64,000 nt of DNA, from contig NZ_CP101417.1 in NCBI RefSeq assembly GCF_024339125.1, forward strand, positions 2,243,001-2,307,000, read 5' to 3'. A program made the position numbers and the translations under genes. The notes under the pieces are model-generated. The model ran no database searches. It was not told where the DNA came from and saw only the letters and a list, made by a program, of their open reading frames with translations. The DNA comes from Xanthomonas hortorum (GTDB taxonomy: Bacteria > Pseudomonadota > Gammaproteobacteria > Xanthomonadales > Xanthomonadaceae). Positions 51,402 through 60,705 of the stretch are shown piece after piece (position 1 is the first letter of the stretch; each line of letters starts with the position of its first letter).

Positions 51402-52355
51402 GTGATGCGACATCATCGTTGGCGGCTTGCGTGCGCCGGTTTGCTGATGTGGATCGTCGGTATAGCACCTGCGTTCGCGCAGCCGGATCTGACTCGCACG
51501 CTCGGCAGCACCGTTGCCGATCGTCCCAGCGCCTCGTATGGCTTCAGCGCGTTGCGTCTGGACTCGGCCGATGCCCAACGCCATTACCGCGTACGGATTG
51601 CCACACCCAAGGCAGCGCCGCCCGCTGCGGGATATCCGGTGGTGTATCTGCTGGATGGCAATGCGGCATTGATGGAACTGGATGAGCGCCTGCTCGACAG
51701 CCTGTCCACGCACGGCGCTGCACCGGTGCTGGTGTTCATCGCCGACGACAGTGCGATGCGCATCGACGCGGTGGGGCGCAGTCTGGATTACACGCCTGCG
51801 CGTTTTACCGATGGCCGTGTGGAAACCGATCCGCTGAATCCGCAGCGCAGGACCGGCGGCGCGGCCGCATTCGCGCAACTGATCGCCACACGCATTCGCC
51901 CGCAGGTGGAAGCGCGCGCGTCGGTGGATCGTCAGCGGCAAACGCTATGGGGCCATTCGTATGGCGGGCTGTTCGTGCTGCAGATGTTGTTGACACAGCC
52001 GCAGCTGTTTCAACACTACGTCGCGGTCGATCCGTCGCTGTGGTGGGGCGATGGGTTTATCGTCCAGCAGGCGCGGCGCGTGGTGGATCACGCACAAGCA
52101 GCTTCTGCAGACACACAGCCATCGCAGCGTCGTCTGACGCTGATGGCAGGCGAGGGCAGGCCACCGGGACAAGATGCAACACCGGATCGCCCCGGGCGGC
52201 CGCGTGCAGACCCATACGCTGCACAGAATCTCGTCACGCTGTTGTCGTCGTTACCCGGCCTCACCACCGAGTACCAACCGCTACTTGGCCTTAGCCATGG
52301 TCAGACGCTGGGTGCATCGCTTGCGCCAACGTTACGGGATGCAGCGACGCGTTGA
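51402..52355 (+). CDS. Exported alpha/beta hydrolase, IroE/Fes-like siderophore esterase
   Basis: A 317-aa exported esterase. Signal peptide about 1-26 (LACAGLLMWIVGIAPAFA). The catalytic Ser is in LWGHSYGGLFVLQ, the oxyanion/acid region includes VAVDPSLWW, and the His is in LGLSHGQTLG near the C-terminus, the arrangement of the IroE family that cuts trilactone catecholate siderophores. GAGGAGA fits the GTG at 51402 slightly better than the ATG three bases later. Placed after the receptor gene, it probably releases iron from the siderophore in the periplasm. Confidence 0.82.
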   Translation: MMRHHRWRLACAGLLMWIVGIAPAFAQPDLTRTLGSTVADRPSASYGFSALRLDSADAQRHYRVRIATPKAAPPAAGYPVVYLLDGNAALMELDERLLDSLSTHGAAPVLVFIADDSAMRIDAVGRSLDYTPARFTDGRVETDPLNPQRRTGGAAAFAQLIATRIRPQVEARASVDRQRQTLWGHSYGGLFVLQMLLTQPQLFQHYVAVDPSLWWGDGFIVQQARRVVDHAQAASADTQPSQRRLTLMAGEGRPPGQDATPDRPGRPRADPYAAQNLVTLLSSLPGLTTEYQPLLGLSHGQTLGASLAPTLRDAATR

Positions 52356-52470
52356 TGACGCTATCGATTGAGCATCGAGGATCAATCGATCGAGAAATCA
52401 ACGATCACGCTGCTACTGATCGCATCACCATCGCGATGCACACACAGCTGCTACAACCTGGCACAGACGC

Positions 52471-52863
52471 TCAATCGTCCTGCGTCTCGCCTGTTGCCGC
52501 ATCGTCATCGGCTGCCTCACGCATGTCGCCATGCGTATCGTCGTTATCGGCGCGCGCGTAGTGCACGGTCTCCACCGGCCCACCCACCGCGCGTCCACGC
52601 ACCGGTAGCAACGCGCTGGCCGCTTCGTACTCGGCCAGCAAGGCATGCCGCCGCGCTTCGGGCACCTCCTGCCAATGGCAGTCGGTCAACGCACCCTCGA
52701 GCGAATACAGCAGATTGAGGCTGGGCTTGAAGCCGGCGCGGCGCACTTTGACGAACGCGCCCACCGCGCCCACCGCCTGCAGATCCTCCTGCGTGCGCAG
52801 GCCAACCTGACGCAGCCACGCTGCACTTTTCGGGCCGATGTTGCGCAGCCGTTCTGTGGTCAC
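52471..52863 (-). CDS. TfoX C-terminal-domain protein
   Basis: A 130-aa protein that starts at a GTG overlapping the stop of the upstream gene (GTGA). Residues about 1-85 match the TfoX C-terminal domain (RLRNIGPKSAAWLRQVGL, VGAFVKVRRAGFKPSLNLLYSLEGAL). There is no N-terminal TfoX domain. The tail is acidic (DNDDTHGDMREAADDD). TfoX/Sxy proteins co-regulate competence genes, but the C-terminal domain alone has no proven role. Coupled to msrC. Confidence 0.85.
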   Translation of the reverse strand: MTTERLRNIGPKSAAWLRQVGLRTQEDLQAVGAVGAFVKVRRAGFKPSLNLLYSLEGALTDCHWQEVPEARRHALLAEYEAASALLPVRGRAVGGPVETVHYARADNDDTHGDMREAADDDAATGETQDD

Positions 52864-53342
52864 GTCAGCGCGCCGACAAAGATCTGCGCAATGGCTTCCA
52901 GGCCGCGCTGGTCGTCGGCATCGAAGCGATCCAGCTCCGGGCTGTCCAGATCCAGCACGCCGATCAGCGCATCGCCCTTGACCAGCGGAATCACCAGCTC
53001 CGAGCGCGACGCCGAATCGCAGGCGATATGTCCGGGGAAGGCGTCCACGTCGGCAATGCGCTGGCTCTGCCGGGTGCTGGCGGCCGCGCCGCACACGCCC
53101 TTGTCCAGCGGGATGCGCACGCAGGCCGGCAAGCCCTGGAACGGCCCCACCACCAGCTCGCGGCCGTCGTAAAAGTAGAAGCCGGCCCAGTTGAGCGACG
53201 GCAACGCGTTGAAGATCAGGGCGGCAAGGTTGGCCGCATTGGCGATCCGATCCGGCTCGCCATGCACCAGTGCCTGGGCCTGGGCGGTGAGCTGGGCGTA
53301 TTGTTCCGGCTTGCTGCCGGTCAGCGAAGAAGTTGTGAACAT
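52860..53342 (-). CDS. msrC: Free methionine-(R)-sulfoxide reductase (GAF-domain)
   Basis: A 160-aa single GAF-domain enzyme that reduces free Met-R-sulfoxide. The three redox Cys of the fRMsr family are visible in PACVRIPLDKGVCGAAA and HIACDSASRSE. SLNWAGFYFYDGRELVVGPFQG is the usual GAF core. The length is normal (as E. coli YebR). Its stop overlaps the next start (GTGA). Confidence 0.93.
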   Translation of the reverse strand: MFTTSSLTGSKPEQYAQLTAQAQALVHGEPDRIANAANLAALIFNALPSLNWAGFYFYDGRELVVGPFQGLPACVRIPLDKGVCGAAASTRQSQRIADVDAFPGHIACDSASRSELVIPLVKGDALIGVLDLDSPELDRFDADDQRGLEAIAQIFVGALT

Positions 53343-53460
53343 GGCCGAAGTCTAGCAGCGGCCATCCGCAGGGTCGTTGCGACTCAGCGTTCCGTTCGGA
53401 TCCGCACGCTATGCTGCGCGCCCTCACTGCAACCGCGGCGTGGCCGCAGGAACCAAACGC

Positions 53461-54135
53461 ATGCAGCTTTCGGCGTTCTATGTCACCGGCACCGACACCG
53501 GCATCGGCAAGACCATGGGCAGCACCGCGTTGCTGCACGCATTGCGCGCACGCGGGCACACCGCCGTGGGCATGAAGCCCGTCGCCAGCGGCTGCGAGCA
53601 AACCGCGCACGGCTGGCGCAACGAGGACGCCCTGGCGCTGCAGGCCGCCAGCGACCCGCAACCCGACTACGCCACTCTCAATCCCTATGCCTTGCCGGCC
53701 CCGCTGGCGCCGGAGCTGGCCGCCGCCGATGTCGGCGTCACCCTGTCGCTGGAGCCGATCGCCCGCGCCTTCGCGCAATTGCGCAGCCAGGCCGAGGTGG
53801 TGGTGGTCGAAGGCGTCGGCGGCTGGGCCGCGCCATTGAGCGCCGATCTGGACCAGGCCGATCTGGTCCGCGCACTCAAGCTGCCCGTTGTGCTGGTGGT
53901 CGGCGTGCGGCTGGGCTGCATCAATCACGCGCGCCTGACTGCCGCCGCCATCGCCGCCGATGGGCTGGACTGCATCGGCTGGATCGCCAACGAAATCGAT
54001 CCGCAGATGGAGCGCATCGAAGAGAACATCGACATGCTGCGCCAGCGCCTGACGATGCCGTGCTGGGGCCGGATCGCATGGCGTCCGGGTGCCGACGCTG
54101 CGATTCAGGCGCAAGGGCTGCAGCTGCCGGAATAA
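53461..54135 (+). CDS. bioD: Dethiobiotin synthetase
   Basis: A 224-aa ATP-dependent carboxylase making dethiobiotin. The P-loop is GTDTGIGKT (about 10-18); GMKPVASGC and EGVGGWAAPLS are the usual substrate and Mg motifs. The start is at the ATG of MQLSAFYVTG. The rest of the biotin genes are not here, so this gene stands alone as in many xanthomonads. Confidence 0.95.
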   Translation: MQLSAFYVTGTDTGIGKTMGSTALLHALRARGHTAVGMKPVASGCEQTAHGWRNEDALALQAASDPQPDYATLNPYALPAPLAPELAAADVGVTLSLEPIARAFAQLRSQAEVVVVEGVGGWAAPLSADLDQADLVRALKLPVVLVVGVRLGCINHARLTAAAIAADGLDCIGWIANEIDPQMERIEENIDMLRQRLTMPCWGRIAWRPGADAAIQAQGLQLPE

Positions 54136-54230
54136 GTGGAGCCGGCGGTCTAGCGACTGCACAGCGGCCAGACAAGCGCCGCCACGGGCGGCGTCGGCAG
54201 CACGCAGGCCAATGCGCAGACAATAAAAAA

Positions 54231-54258
54231 GCCCGACAGAGGGAGGGATCTGTCGGGC
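54231..54258 (-). terminator. Rho-independent terminator of the phasin gene
   Basis: 10-bp stem GCCCGACAGA / TCTGTCGGGC with an 8-base loop; on the minus strand it is followed by TTTTTT, 53 bases past the phasin stop. Confidence 0.9.
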
Positions 54259-54310
54259 CGGATTGCATGGGGGGAGGGACCCATGCAAAGACGCTGAATT
54301 TTGGTGGCGG

Positions 54311-54673
54311 TTACTTGCGCCGGGTGTTGCCTTTGCTCGCTTGCTCGTTGTTGGCGTCGAACTGCTGCTTGGCCAGTTGGCCGAGCGCATCGGAGGCCTT
54401 CAAGCCCAAGCCGACCACTTCCTGATTGACCGACGCTAGACGTTCCAGGTTGTCGCGGGCCAGTTGCAGCCCCTTCGGCCAGAGCGTCTTGTAGGCGCCC
54501 AGCTCGCGTGCCTGTGCAAACTCACCGAAGAAGCTGGTGGTCACGCTCACGTTTTGCTCCAACGTCTTCAGCTGCAGGCCAAACGCGTTTTCTGCGTGTT
54601 CCATCGCCAACTGGTTGGCGCGTGCCGCTGCGGAAGCAAAACTGCTGAAGCCGTTTTCGAACTGCGCCGACAT
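54311..54673 (-). CDS. Phasin-family protein
   Basis: A 120-aa, all-helical protein. MSAQFENGFSSFASAAARANQLAMEH and FGEFAQARELG are phasin-2-like; the chain is amphipathic with a charged tail ending NTRRK. Phasins coat polyhydroxyalkanoate granules, though xanthomonads often keep phasin-like proteins without a full PHA pathway, so the role here may differ. Monocistronic with its own terminator. Confidence 0.82.
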   Translation of the reverse strand: MSAQFENGFSSFASAAARANQLAMEHAENAFGLQLKTLEQNVSVTTSFFGEFAQARELGAYKTLWPKGLQLARDNLERLASVNQEVVGLGLKASDALGQLAKQQFDANNEQASKGNTRRK

Positions 54674-54822
54674 TGCGAACCCCTTGGGGAATGCTGTGAC
54701 TGTTTGTTGCGTTGCAGCATACGCGGATATTGTTGCGATGCAACACGTTTGCTGAAAATTTCCAAAACAGCTTCAAGAGGCTTTTGGGATCAACAAGTTA
54801 TCCAGGCCGCAGAAACGGCAAA

Positions 54823-54839
54823 GCCGCCCAGTAGGCGGC
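54823..54839 (-). terminator. Terminator of queD
   Basis: 6-bp GC stem GCCGCC / GGCGGC, 5-base loop. On the minus strand it is followed by TTTGCCGTTT, 28 bases past the queD stop. Confidence 0.6.
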
Positions 54840-54866
54840 CTTGCGTCACACGATTGCGCCGGGCGA

Positions 54867-55220
54867 TCAGCCGCGATAACGGCAGCCGGACGTGCAGGTT
54901 TCGTGCACCACGATCTCGCTCAACTGCGGCAGCGCCGGCTTGAGCTGCTGCCAGATCCAGATCGCCAGACGCTCGCTGGTCGGGTTCTCCAATCCCTCGA
55001 TGTCGTTGAGGTAGTGGTGGTCCAGGCGGTCGTAGATCGGCTTGAAGGCGGCCTTGATGTCGCCGAAATCCATGATCCAGCCGGTCTCGGCACCCGGCTC
55101 GCCGCTGACATGCAGCTCGATCCGAAACGAATGCCCGTGCAGGCGGGCGCACTTGTGGCCGGGCGGCACATTGGGAAGCCGATGCGCGGCTTCGAGCGTA
55201 AAGACTTTGAAGATATCCAT
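54867..55220 (-). CDS. queD: 6-Carboxytetrahydropterin synthase
   Basis: A 117-aa enzyme of queuosine synthesis. Zinc-binding His residues are in [10 protein letters not shown] and CARLHGHSF; the catalytic Cys is in GHKCARL; the C-terminal acid is in [19 protein letters not shown] is the standard core. An ATG three codons upstream (55229) is an alternative start; neither has a strong ribosome site. It is divergent from the TonB receptor gene (258 bases); the other queuosine genes are outside the window. Confidence 0.93.
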   Translation of the reverse strand: MDIFKVFTLEAAHRLPNVPPGHKCARLHGHSFRIELHVSGEPGAETGWIMDFGDIKAAFKPIYDRLDHHYLNDIEGLENPTSERLAIWIWQQLKPALPQLSEIVVHETCTSGCRYRG

Positions 55221-55478
55221 GCGCGCCATTGTAAGTGCGCCAGTGCTTTTCGGGCTGTGCCAATCGCTGCGAGACAGCCCATCTGCGAGCTCTTGAAGAC
55301 AAACAGCAGCATGCGTTGTTCTCGTTGTGCTCAATCGCCATACGCAGCGCACGACGTCCGACACGCGTCTTACCGCGTCTGGCCGCCAGTGTGTGTCACA
55401 GCGCGTCATATCCCTATGCAGTTATGTAATTTTTGTTAATCAATCGCGCATGGCCCACTGCAAAACCCCCATTCATGG

Positions 55479-58121
55479 ATGCCGTGCGTGAAGCGCCCTA
55501 CGCCTTACCTGCTGTCCCTTGCCGTTCTCTCGGCGCTGATTCCCCTCGCTCATGCCGACGACGCGACACCCGACACGGGCAAGACCCTGGCCACCGTCAG
55601 CGTCACCGGCTCCAACATCAAGCGCACCGACAGCGAAGGCCCGAACCCGGTGCAGGTGATCGACCGCCAGCAGCTGGAGCAGTCCGGCAAGGTCACCGTG
55701 GCCGACGCACTGCGCTCGATCTCCGCCAACACCGGCAACGCCACCAACGAAACCACCAACAACGGGTGGGCCTCGGGCTCGGCGGGTATCGGCTTGCGCG
55801 GCCTGTCGCAGAAGAACACCCTGGTGCTGCTCAACGGACGCCGCCTGGCCAATTACGGCTTTCCCGCCAATGGCCTGGGCGACACCTTCGTCAACCTCAA
55901 CGCGCTGCCGCTGGTGGCGGTGGAACGCATCGAAGTGCTCAAGGACGGCGCCTCTGCCGTGTACGGCTCCGATGCGGTGGCCGGGGTGGTCAACATCATC
56001 ACCCGGCAGGATTTTCAGGGCGCCGAACTCGGCATCAGCGGCGGCACCTCCGATCAGGGCGGCATGGACACCCAGCGCGCCAAGTTCATCGGCGGCATCG
56101 GCGATCTGGACAGCGACGGCTACAACATCCTTTTCAGTGTCGACGCCTACAACCGCGACCGGCTGGATCAGGACCAGCGCGAACTGACCCGCTCGGGCAT
56201 CTATACCGATCTGCCCGGCGGGCGCTGGAACGGCTGGTCGGCCAAGGGCGCGCGCTATCTGGTCGGCGGCCGCTCGGTGCCGATGCTCGACGCGCAAGGC
56301 AACTGCCCCACCGGCACGGTGCTCACCGCCAGCGCACCGATCGACGGCCTGGCCGGCGATACCTGCGGCTTCAACCAGGCTCCGTTCACCACGCTGATTC
56401 CCTCGACCAAGCGCTACCAGGCCTATACCAACGCCACCTTCCGGCTCAGCGACACTGTCGAAGCGTTTGGCGAGGCGCTCTACAGCGAGGTCAAGGGCGT
56501 GTCGATCTTCGGCTCCAGCCCGTACTTCACCCTGGAAGGCGGCCGCTTTGCGTTGAACGCCGTGACCGGGCTGGCCGAGCCGGTGTCCAACCTGCTGCCG
56601 GCCTCCAGCCCCTACAACCCGTACGGCACGGCGGTACCGATCGAATACACCTTCTTCGACCTGGGCCAGACGGTCAAAACCAATCGCTCGCAGTCCTACC
56701 GCTTTCTCGGCGGCGTGCGCGGCAAGACCGAACGCTGGGACTGGGAGGCGGCGGCGTTCGCCGCGCGCAGCACCGAGCACGAAACCGTCTCCGGCGGTTT
56801 CGCTAATCGCTTCACGTTGGCGCAGGCGCTGGCCGACGGCAGCTACAACCTGCTCGATCCATCGGCCACGCCGCAATCGGTGATCGACGGTATCAACCTC
56901 AGCACGCTGCGCCCGGCGCAATCGACGCTGCGCGGCGTCGATGCCAAAGTGTCCGGGAATCTGTTCGAGCTGCCGGCCGGCAGCGTCGGATTCGCCGCCG
57001 GTGCCGAGTGGCGTCAGGAAGAATTGGTCTCGCGTAATCCGCTGCAGATCGATCAAGGCCTGCAGATCCGCCCGGCGATTGCTGCGGTGGATGGCGAGCG
57101 CAAGGTGTCGGCGCTGTATGCCGAGGTCAACCTGCCGCTGCTGCAATCGCTGGAACTGCAACTGGCCGGGCGCGGTGATCATTACAGCGATTTCGGCAAT
57201 GCGTTTTCGCCCAAGGCCAGCCTGCGTTGGCAACCGCTGGATGCTGTGTTGGTACGCGCGGCGGCCTCGCGTGGCTTCCGCGCACCGTCGCTATCGGAGA
57301 ATGCGGCCAGTACGAATATCTCCTACGGCTCGGTGGTCGATCCGTTCGATCCGGATGTGCCGGGCTCGCGCCAGAACCCGACCTTCTTCACCGTCGGCAA
57401 CACCGAGCTCAATCCGGAGCGCACGCGCAGCTACAACCTTGGCGTGGTGCTGTCGCCGTGGGCCGACACCAGCCTGAGCGTGGACTGGTACAAGATCGAA
57501 CTGGAGAATCTGGTCGGCACCGGCAACAACGCCACCATCGTGCAGAACAACAACCCGGCCGATGTCATCCGCAACGAGCGCGGCACGCTGGTGGCGGTGT
57601 ACAACCGCTATCAAAACCTCAGCGAGCTGACCACCTCCGGTATCGATGTCGAATTGCGCCAGCGCTGGCGCACCGAAGCGGCCGGCAACTTCGGCCTCAA
57701 TACCGCTTACACCCACGTGCGCGATTACCGCCGCCCCACCGTGGTCGGTGGCCCGTTGCAGGATTACGCCGGCAGCAACCTCGGTCCCTCGTTGCCGCGC
57801 AACAAGGCGACCACCACGCTGGACTGGAATCTGGGCACCGTCAGTGCGGCGCTGACCTGGTACTACACCGGCGGCTACGACCAGAAGGCCAGCGCGGCAG
57901 CGAGTGCATTGCAGTCGCGCGTGAGCGACTACAACCAGTTCGATCTGTATCTGGCTTACACCGGCATCGACAAGCTCACGCTCTACGCCAAGATCGAGAA
58001 TCTGGCCGACAAGCAGCCGCCGGTGGATGCCTCGTTCCCGGGGATTCGCGCGCCGTACGACTTCACCCAGTACGACCTGCGCGGGCGCTATTTCACCGTG
58101 GGCCTGGACTATCGCTTCTGA
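55479..58121 (+). CDS. TonB-dependent outer membrane receptor (GSNIKR type)
   Basis: An 880-aa receptor. Signal peptide about 1-26 (LLSLAVLSALIPLAHA), TonB-box region with TLATVSVTGSNIKRTDSEG, plug domain (about 40-170; LRGLSQKNTLVLLNGRRLANYGF, ERIEVLKDGASAVYGSDAVAG), then a large barrel with terminal F. The LLNGRR...Y plug and the loss of siderophore-type features put it in the broad class that takes up peptides or complex organic substrates in xanthomonads. A GTG nine bases downstream is an alternative start. An AT-rich stretch (55415-55440) likely holds the promoter. An M28 peptidase gene follows. Confidence 0.92.
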   Translation: MPCVKRPTPYLLSLAVLSALIPLAHADDATPDTGKTLATVSVTGSNIKRTDSEGPNPVQVIDRQQLEQSGKVTVADALRSISANTGNATNETTNNGWASGSAGIGLRGLSQKNTLVLLNGRRLANYGFPANGLGDTFVNLNALPLVAVERIEVLKDGASAVYGSDAVAGVVNIITRQDFQGAELGISGGTSDQGGMDTQRAKFIGGIGDLDSDGYNILFSVDAYNRDRLDQDQRELTRSGIYTDLPGGRWNGWSAKGARYLVGGRSVPMLDAQGNCPTGTVLTASAPIDGLAGDTCGFNQAPFTTLIPSTKRYQAYTNATFRLSDTVEAFGEALYSEVKGVSIFGSSPYFTLEGGRFALNAVTGLAEPVSNLLPASSPYNPYGTAVPIEYTFFDLGQTVKTNRSQSYRFLGGVRGKTERWDWEAAAFAARSTEHETVSGGFANRFTLAQALADGSYNLLDPSATPQSVIDGINLSTLRPAQSTLRGVDAKVSGNLFELPAGSVGFAAGAEWRQEELVSRNPLQIDQGLQIRPAIAAVDGERKVSALYAEVNLPLLQSLELQLAGRGDHYSDFGNAFSPKASLRWQPLDAVLVRAAASRGFRAPSLSENAASTNISYGSVVDPFDPDVPGSRQNPTFFTVGNTELNPERTRSYNLGVVLSPWADTSLSVDWYKIELENLVGTGNNATIVQNNNPADVIRNERGTLVAVYNRYQNLSELTTSGIDVELRQRWRTEAAGNFGLNTAYTHVRDYRRPTVVGGPLQDYAGSNLGPSLPRNKATTTLDWNLGTVSAALTWYYTGGYDQKASAAASALQSRVSDYNQFDLYLAYTGIDKLTLYAKIENLADKQPPVDASFPGIRAPYDFTQYDLRGRYFTVGLDYRF

Positions 58122-58124
58122 TCG

Positions 58125-58145
58125 GCGCACGTACGGCCCGTGCGC
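58125..58145 (+). other. Intercistronic hairpin between the second TonB receptor and the M28 peptidase
   Basis: 7-bp perfect stem GCGCACG / CGTGCGC with a 7-base loop, four bases past the receptor stop. Same position type as the hairpin after the siderophore receptor. Confidence 0.45.
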
Positions 58146-58232
58146 GGTCGTGCGATGGTGGCTGTGTGCTCGCCAGCGCCCTGTATCAAACCAATCGCCG
58201 TTTACCCCGGACACTTTATTCAAGGAACTACG

Positions 58233-60515
58233 ATGACCTCTTCGCAGCACGCCTGGCTACTCGCCCTGGCATTCGTCGCGCCTGCCCTGGCTGCACAACC
58301 TGCGGCACCCGCCGCACTGCCGGGTTACGACGCCGCTGCCGCACAGGCGCAACGCGCGCTGGAAGCGCGTTTCGATGGCGGATTGAAGGACGCCGATTAT
58401 CGTGGCTGGTTGAAGCAATGGGCGTCGGCGCCCAACCACGTCGGCTCGCCGCATAACCTGGAAAACGCCCGCGATCTGCAGACGCGCCTGCGCGCCTACG
58501 GGTGGGATGCGCGCATCGAAACCTTCGAGGTGCTGTGGCCCTCGCCCAAGACCTCGCAGCTGGAACTGCTCGGGGCCAAACCGTATGTCGCCCGTCTCAA
58601 GGAGCCGCCGCTGCCGGGCGACAGTACCTCTACTCAGACCGAAAACGTCTTGCCACCGTATGTGATCTATGGCGGCAATGGCGATGTCACCGGCGACCTG
58701 GTCTACGTCAATTACGGCATCGCCGAAGACTACGAAGCGCTGGCGCGCAACGGCGTGGACGTGCGCGGCAAGATCGTCATTGCGCGCTACGGCAAAGGTT
58801 GGCGCGGGCTCAAGCCGCGGCTGGCGCAGGAGCATGGTGCGATCGGCGCGATCATTTATTCCGATCCGCGCGACGACGGTTATTTTCAGGATCAGGCGTA
58901 TCCGGATGGCCCGGCGCGCAACCAGTGGAGCGTGCAACGCGGCTCGGTCGCCAATTTCGCGATCTATCCCGGCGATCCGCTCACCCCGGGCGTCGGCGCC
59001 AGCAAAAGCGCCAAACGCCTGAAGATCGAGCAGGCCGGCAGCGTGTTGAAGATTCCCACGCTGCCGATCAGCTGGGGCGACGCGCAGCCATTGCTGGCCG
59101 CCCTGGGCGGGCCGGTGGCACCGGAGGACTGGCGCGGCGCCTTGCCGATCACCTACCGCATCGGCGGGGATGACACCGCGCGCGTGCACCTCAAGGTCGA
59201 TGCGGACTGGGGTAGCAAGACCATCTACAACGTCATCGCCACCCTGGGCGGCAGCGAGTATCCGGACCAGTGGGTGGTGCGCGGCAATCACCGCGACGGC
59301 TGGGTGTTCGGTGCGGCCGATCCGCTTTCAGGCACCACCGCATTGCTGGCCGAAGCCAAGGCGATTGGCGAGCTGGCCAAGCAAGGGCAGCGCCCCAAGC
59401 GCACGCTCGTCTATGCCAGCTGGGACGGCGAAGAAGCCGGCTTGCTGGGCTCCACCGAATGGGCCGAACAGCACGCCGACGAATTGCGCCGCAAGGCGGT
59501 GCTGTACGTCAACACCGACGGCAATGGGCGCGGCTTTCTCAATGCCGGCGGCAGCCATGCGCTGCAACGCCTGGTCAACGGGGTGGCGGCGGATCTGCGC
59601 GACCCCGACAGCGGCGTGAGCGTGCTCGAACGGCAACGCGCACGTGCCCGCATCGATGCCTTGGCACCCACCGCCAAGCCGGCGCAAAAAGACATCGCCA
59701 AGCAGGTCGCGGCCGGTGGCGATGTGCCGCTCAAGGCGCTTGGCTCGGGCAGCGACTACAGCCCGTTCCTGCAGCATCTGGGGCTGGCGACGCTGGATCT
59801 GGGCTACGGCGGGCAGGGCGGCGGTAGCGGCGTCTATCACTCGCTGTACGACTCCTACGATTATTTCGCGCGCTATATCGATCCGGATTTCAGCTATCTG
59901 CCGCTGTTGTCGCAGACCGTAGGCCGCACCGTGTTGCGCGTGGCAAATGCACCGGTGTTGCCGCAGCGTTTCGGCGATTTTGCCGATGCGGTGGCCGGTT
60001 ACGCGCAGGAGCTCAAGCAGCAGGCCGACAGCGATCGCACTGCCGCACGCACGCAGGCCGAGTTGTTGCATGCCGGTGCCTACGCCGCGGTCGACAATCC
60101 CAACCGCCCGCAACGTGCCCCCGAGCCGAAAGCCGCGGTGCCGCAGATCGACTTCGCCGCATTGGATCAGGCGATTACGCGCTTGCAGACCAGCGCCAAG
60201 CGTTACGACAGTGCACTCGCATCGCGCGGCGGCAACCTGGATTCAGGCGTGCGCGGCAAGCTCAATGCCTCGCTGCAGCGCATCGACCAGACCTTGCTGG
60301 CCGAAGGCGGTTTGCCGGGCCGGCCGTGGTACCGCAATCTGATCTATGCACCCGGCCTTGCCACCGGCTACGAGGTCAAGACCTTGCCGGGCATTCGCGA
60401 AGCGCTGGAAGACCGGCGCTGGGACGATCTGAGCAAATACATCGTGCAGACCGCTGCGGTGCTGGATCGGTATCGCGAGGCGATCGATCGCAATACGGCG
60501 TTGATCGAAGGCTAG
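58233..60515 (+). CDS. Exported M28 peptidase, glutamate carboxypeptidase II-like
   Basis: A 760-aa exported metallopeptidase. Signal peptide about 1-21 (LLALAFVAPALAAQ), a PA domain inserted in the N-terminal half (about 120-270, RGKIVIARYGKGWRGL), the M28 zinc domain (about 310-590; NHRDGWVFGAADPLSG, SWDGEEAGLLGSTEW, NTDGNGRGF, GVYHSLYDSYDYF supply the zinc ligands), and a C-terminal transferrin-receptor-like dimerisation domain (about 630-760). This is the full GCPII layout. AAGGAAC precedes the ATG. It probably trims peptides outside the inner membrane before uptake by the upstream receptor. Confidence 0.92.
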   Translation: MTSSQHAWLLALAFVAPALAAQPAAPAALPGYDAAAAQAQRALEARFDGGLKDADYRGWLKQWASAPNHVGSPHNLENARDLQTRLRAYGWDARIETFEVLWPSPKTSQLELLGAKPYVARLKEPPLPGDSTSTQTENVLPPYVIYGGNGDVTGDLVYVNYGIAEDYEALARNGVDVRGKIVIARYGKGWRGLKPRLAQEHGAIGAIIYSDPRDDGYFQDQAYPDGPARNQWSVQRGSVANFAIYPGDPLTPGVGASKSAKRLKIEQAGSVLKIPTLPISWGDAQPLLAALGGPVAPEDWRGALPITYRIGGDDTARVHLKVDADWGSKTIYNVIATLGGSEYPDQWVVRGNHRDGWVFGAADPLSGTTALLAEAKAIGELAKQGQRPKRTLVYASWDGEEAGLLGSTEWAEQHADELRRKAVLYVNTDGNGRGFLNAGGSHALQRLVNGVAADLRDPDSGVSVLERQRARARIDALAPTAKPAQKDIAKQVAAGGDVPLKALGSGSDYSPFLQHLGLATLDLGYGGQGGGSGVYHSLYDSYDYFARYIDPDFSYLPLLSQTVGRTVLRVANAPVLPQRFGDFADAVAGYAQELKQQADSDRTAARTQAELLHAGAYAAVDNPNRPQRAPEPKAAVPQIDFAALDQAITRLQTSAKRYDSALASRGGNLDSGVRGKLNASLQRIDQTLLAEGGLPGRPWYRNLIYAPGLATGYEVKTLPGIREALEDRRWDDLSKYIVQTAAVLDRYREAIDRNTALIEG

Positions 60516-60628
60516 GGCAGCGAGCGCGCGCTGGCACGCATGTGTCATTCGTGTGGGAGCAAGCTGCGTCGCACATCTTTGGAATGCGCAGTTAACGACA
60601 TGCCCACATTGCTCAGCGTGCGCCCACA

Positions 60629-60656
60629 AAAAAGCCGCCCCGAAGGGCGGCTTTTT
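60629..60656. terminator. Bidirectional terminator between the M28 peptidase and rhlE
   Basis: 12-bp stem AAAAAGCCGCCC / GGGCGGCTTTTT with a CGAA tetraloop; A/T arms on both sides serve the two convergent genes. Confidence 0.9.
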
Positions 60657-60705
60657 CTTTCAGTTCACCGCATGCCTAAGCGCCGGTCGCACCGGCGCAC
60701 AGGAT

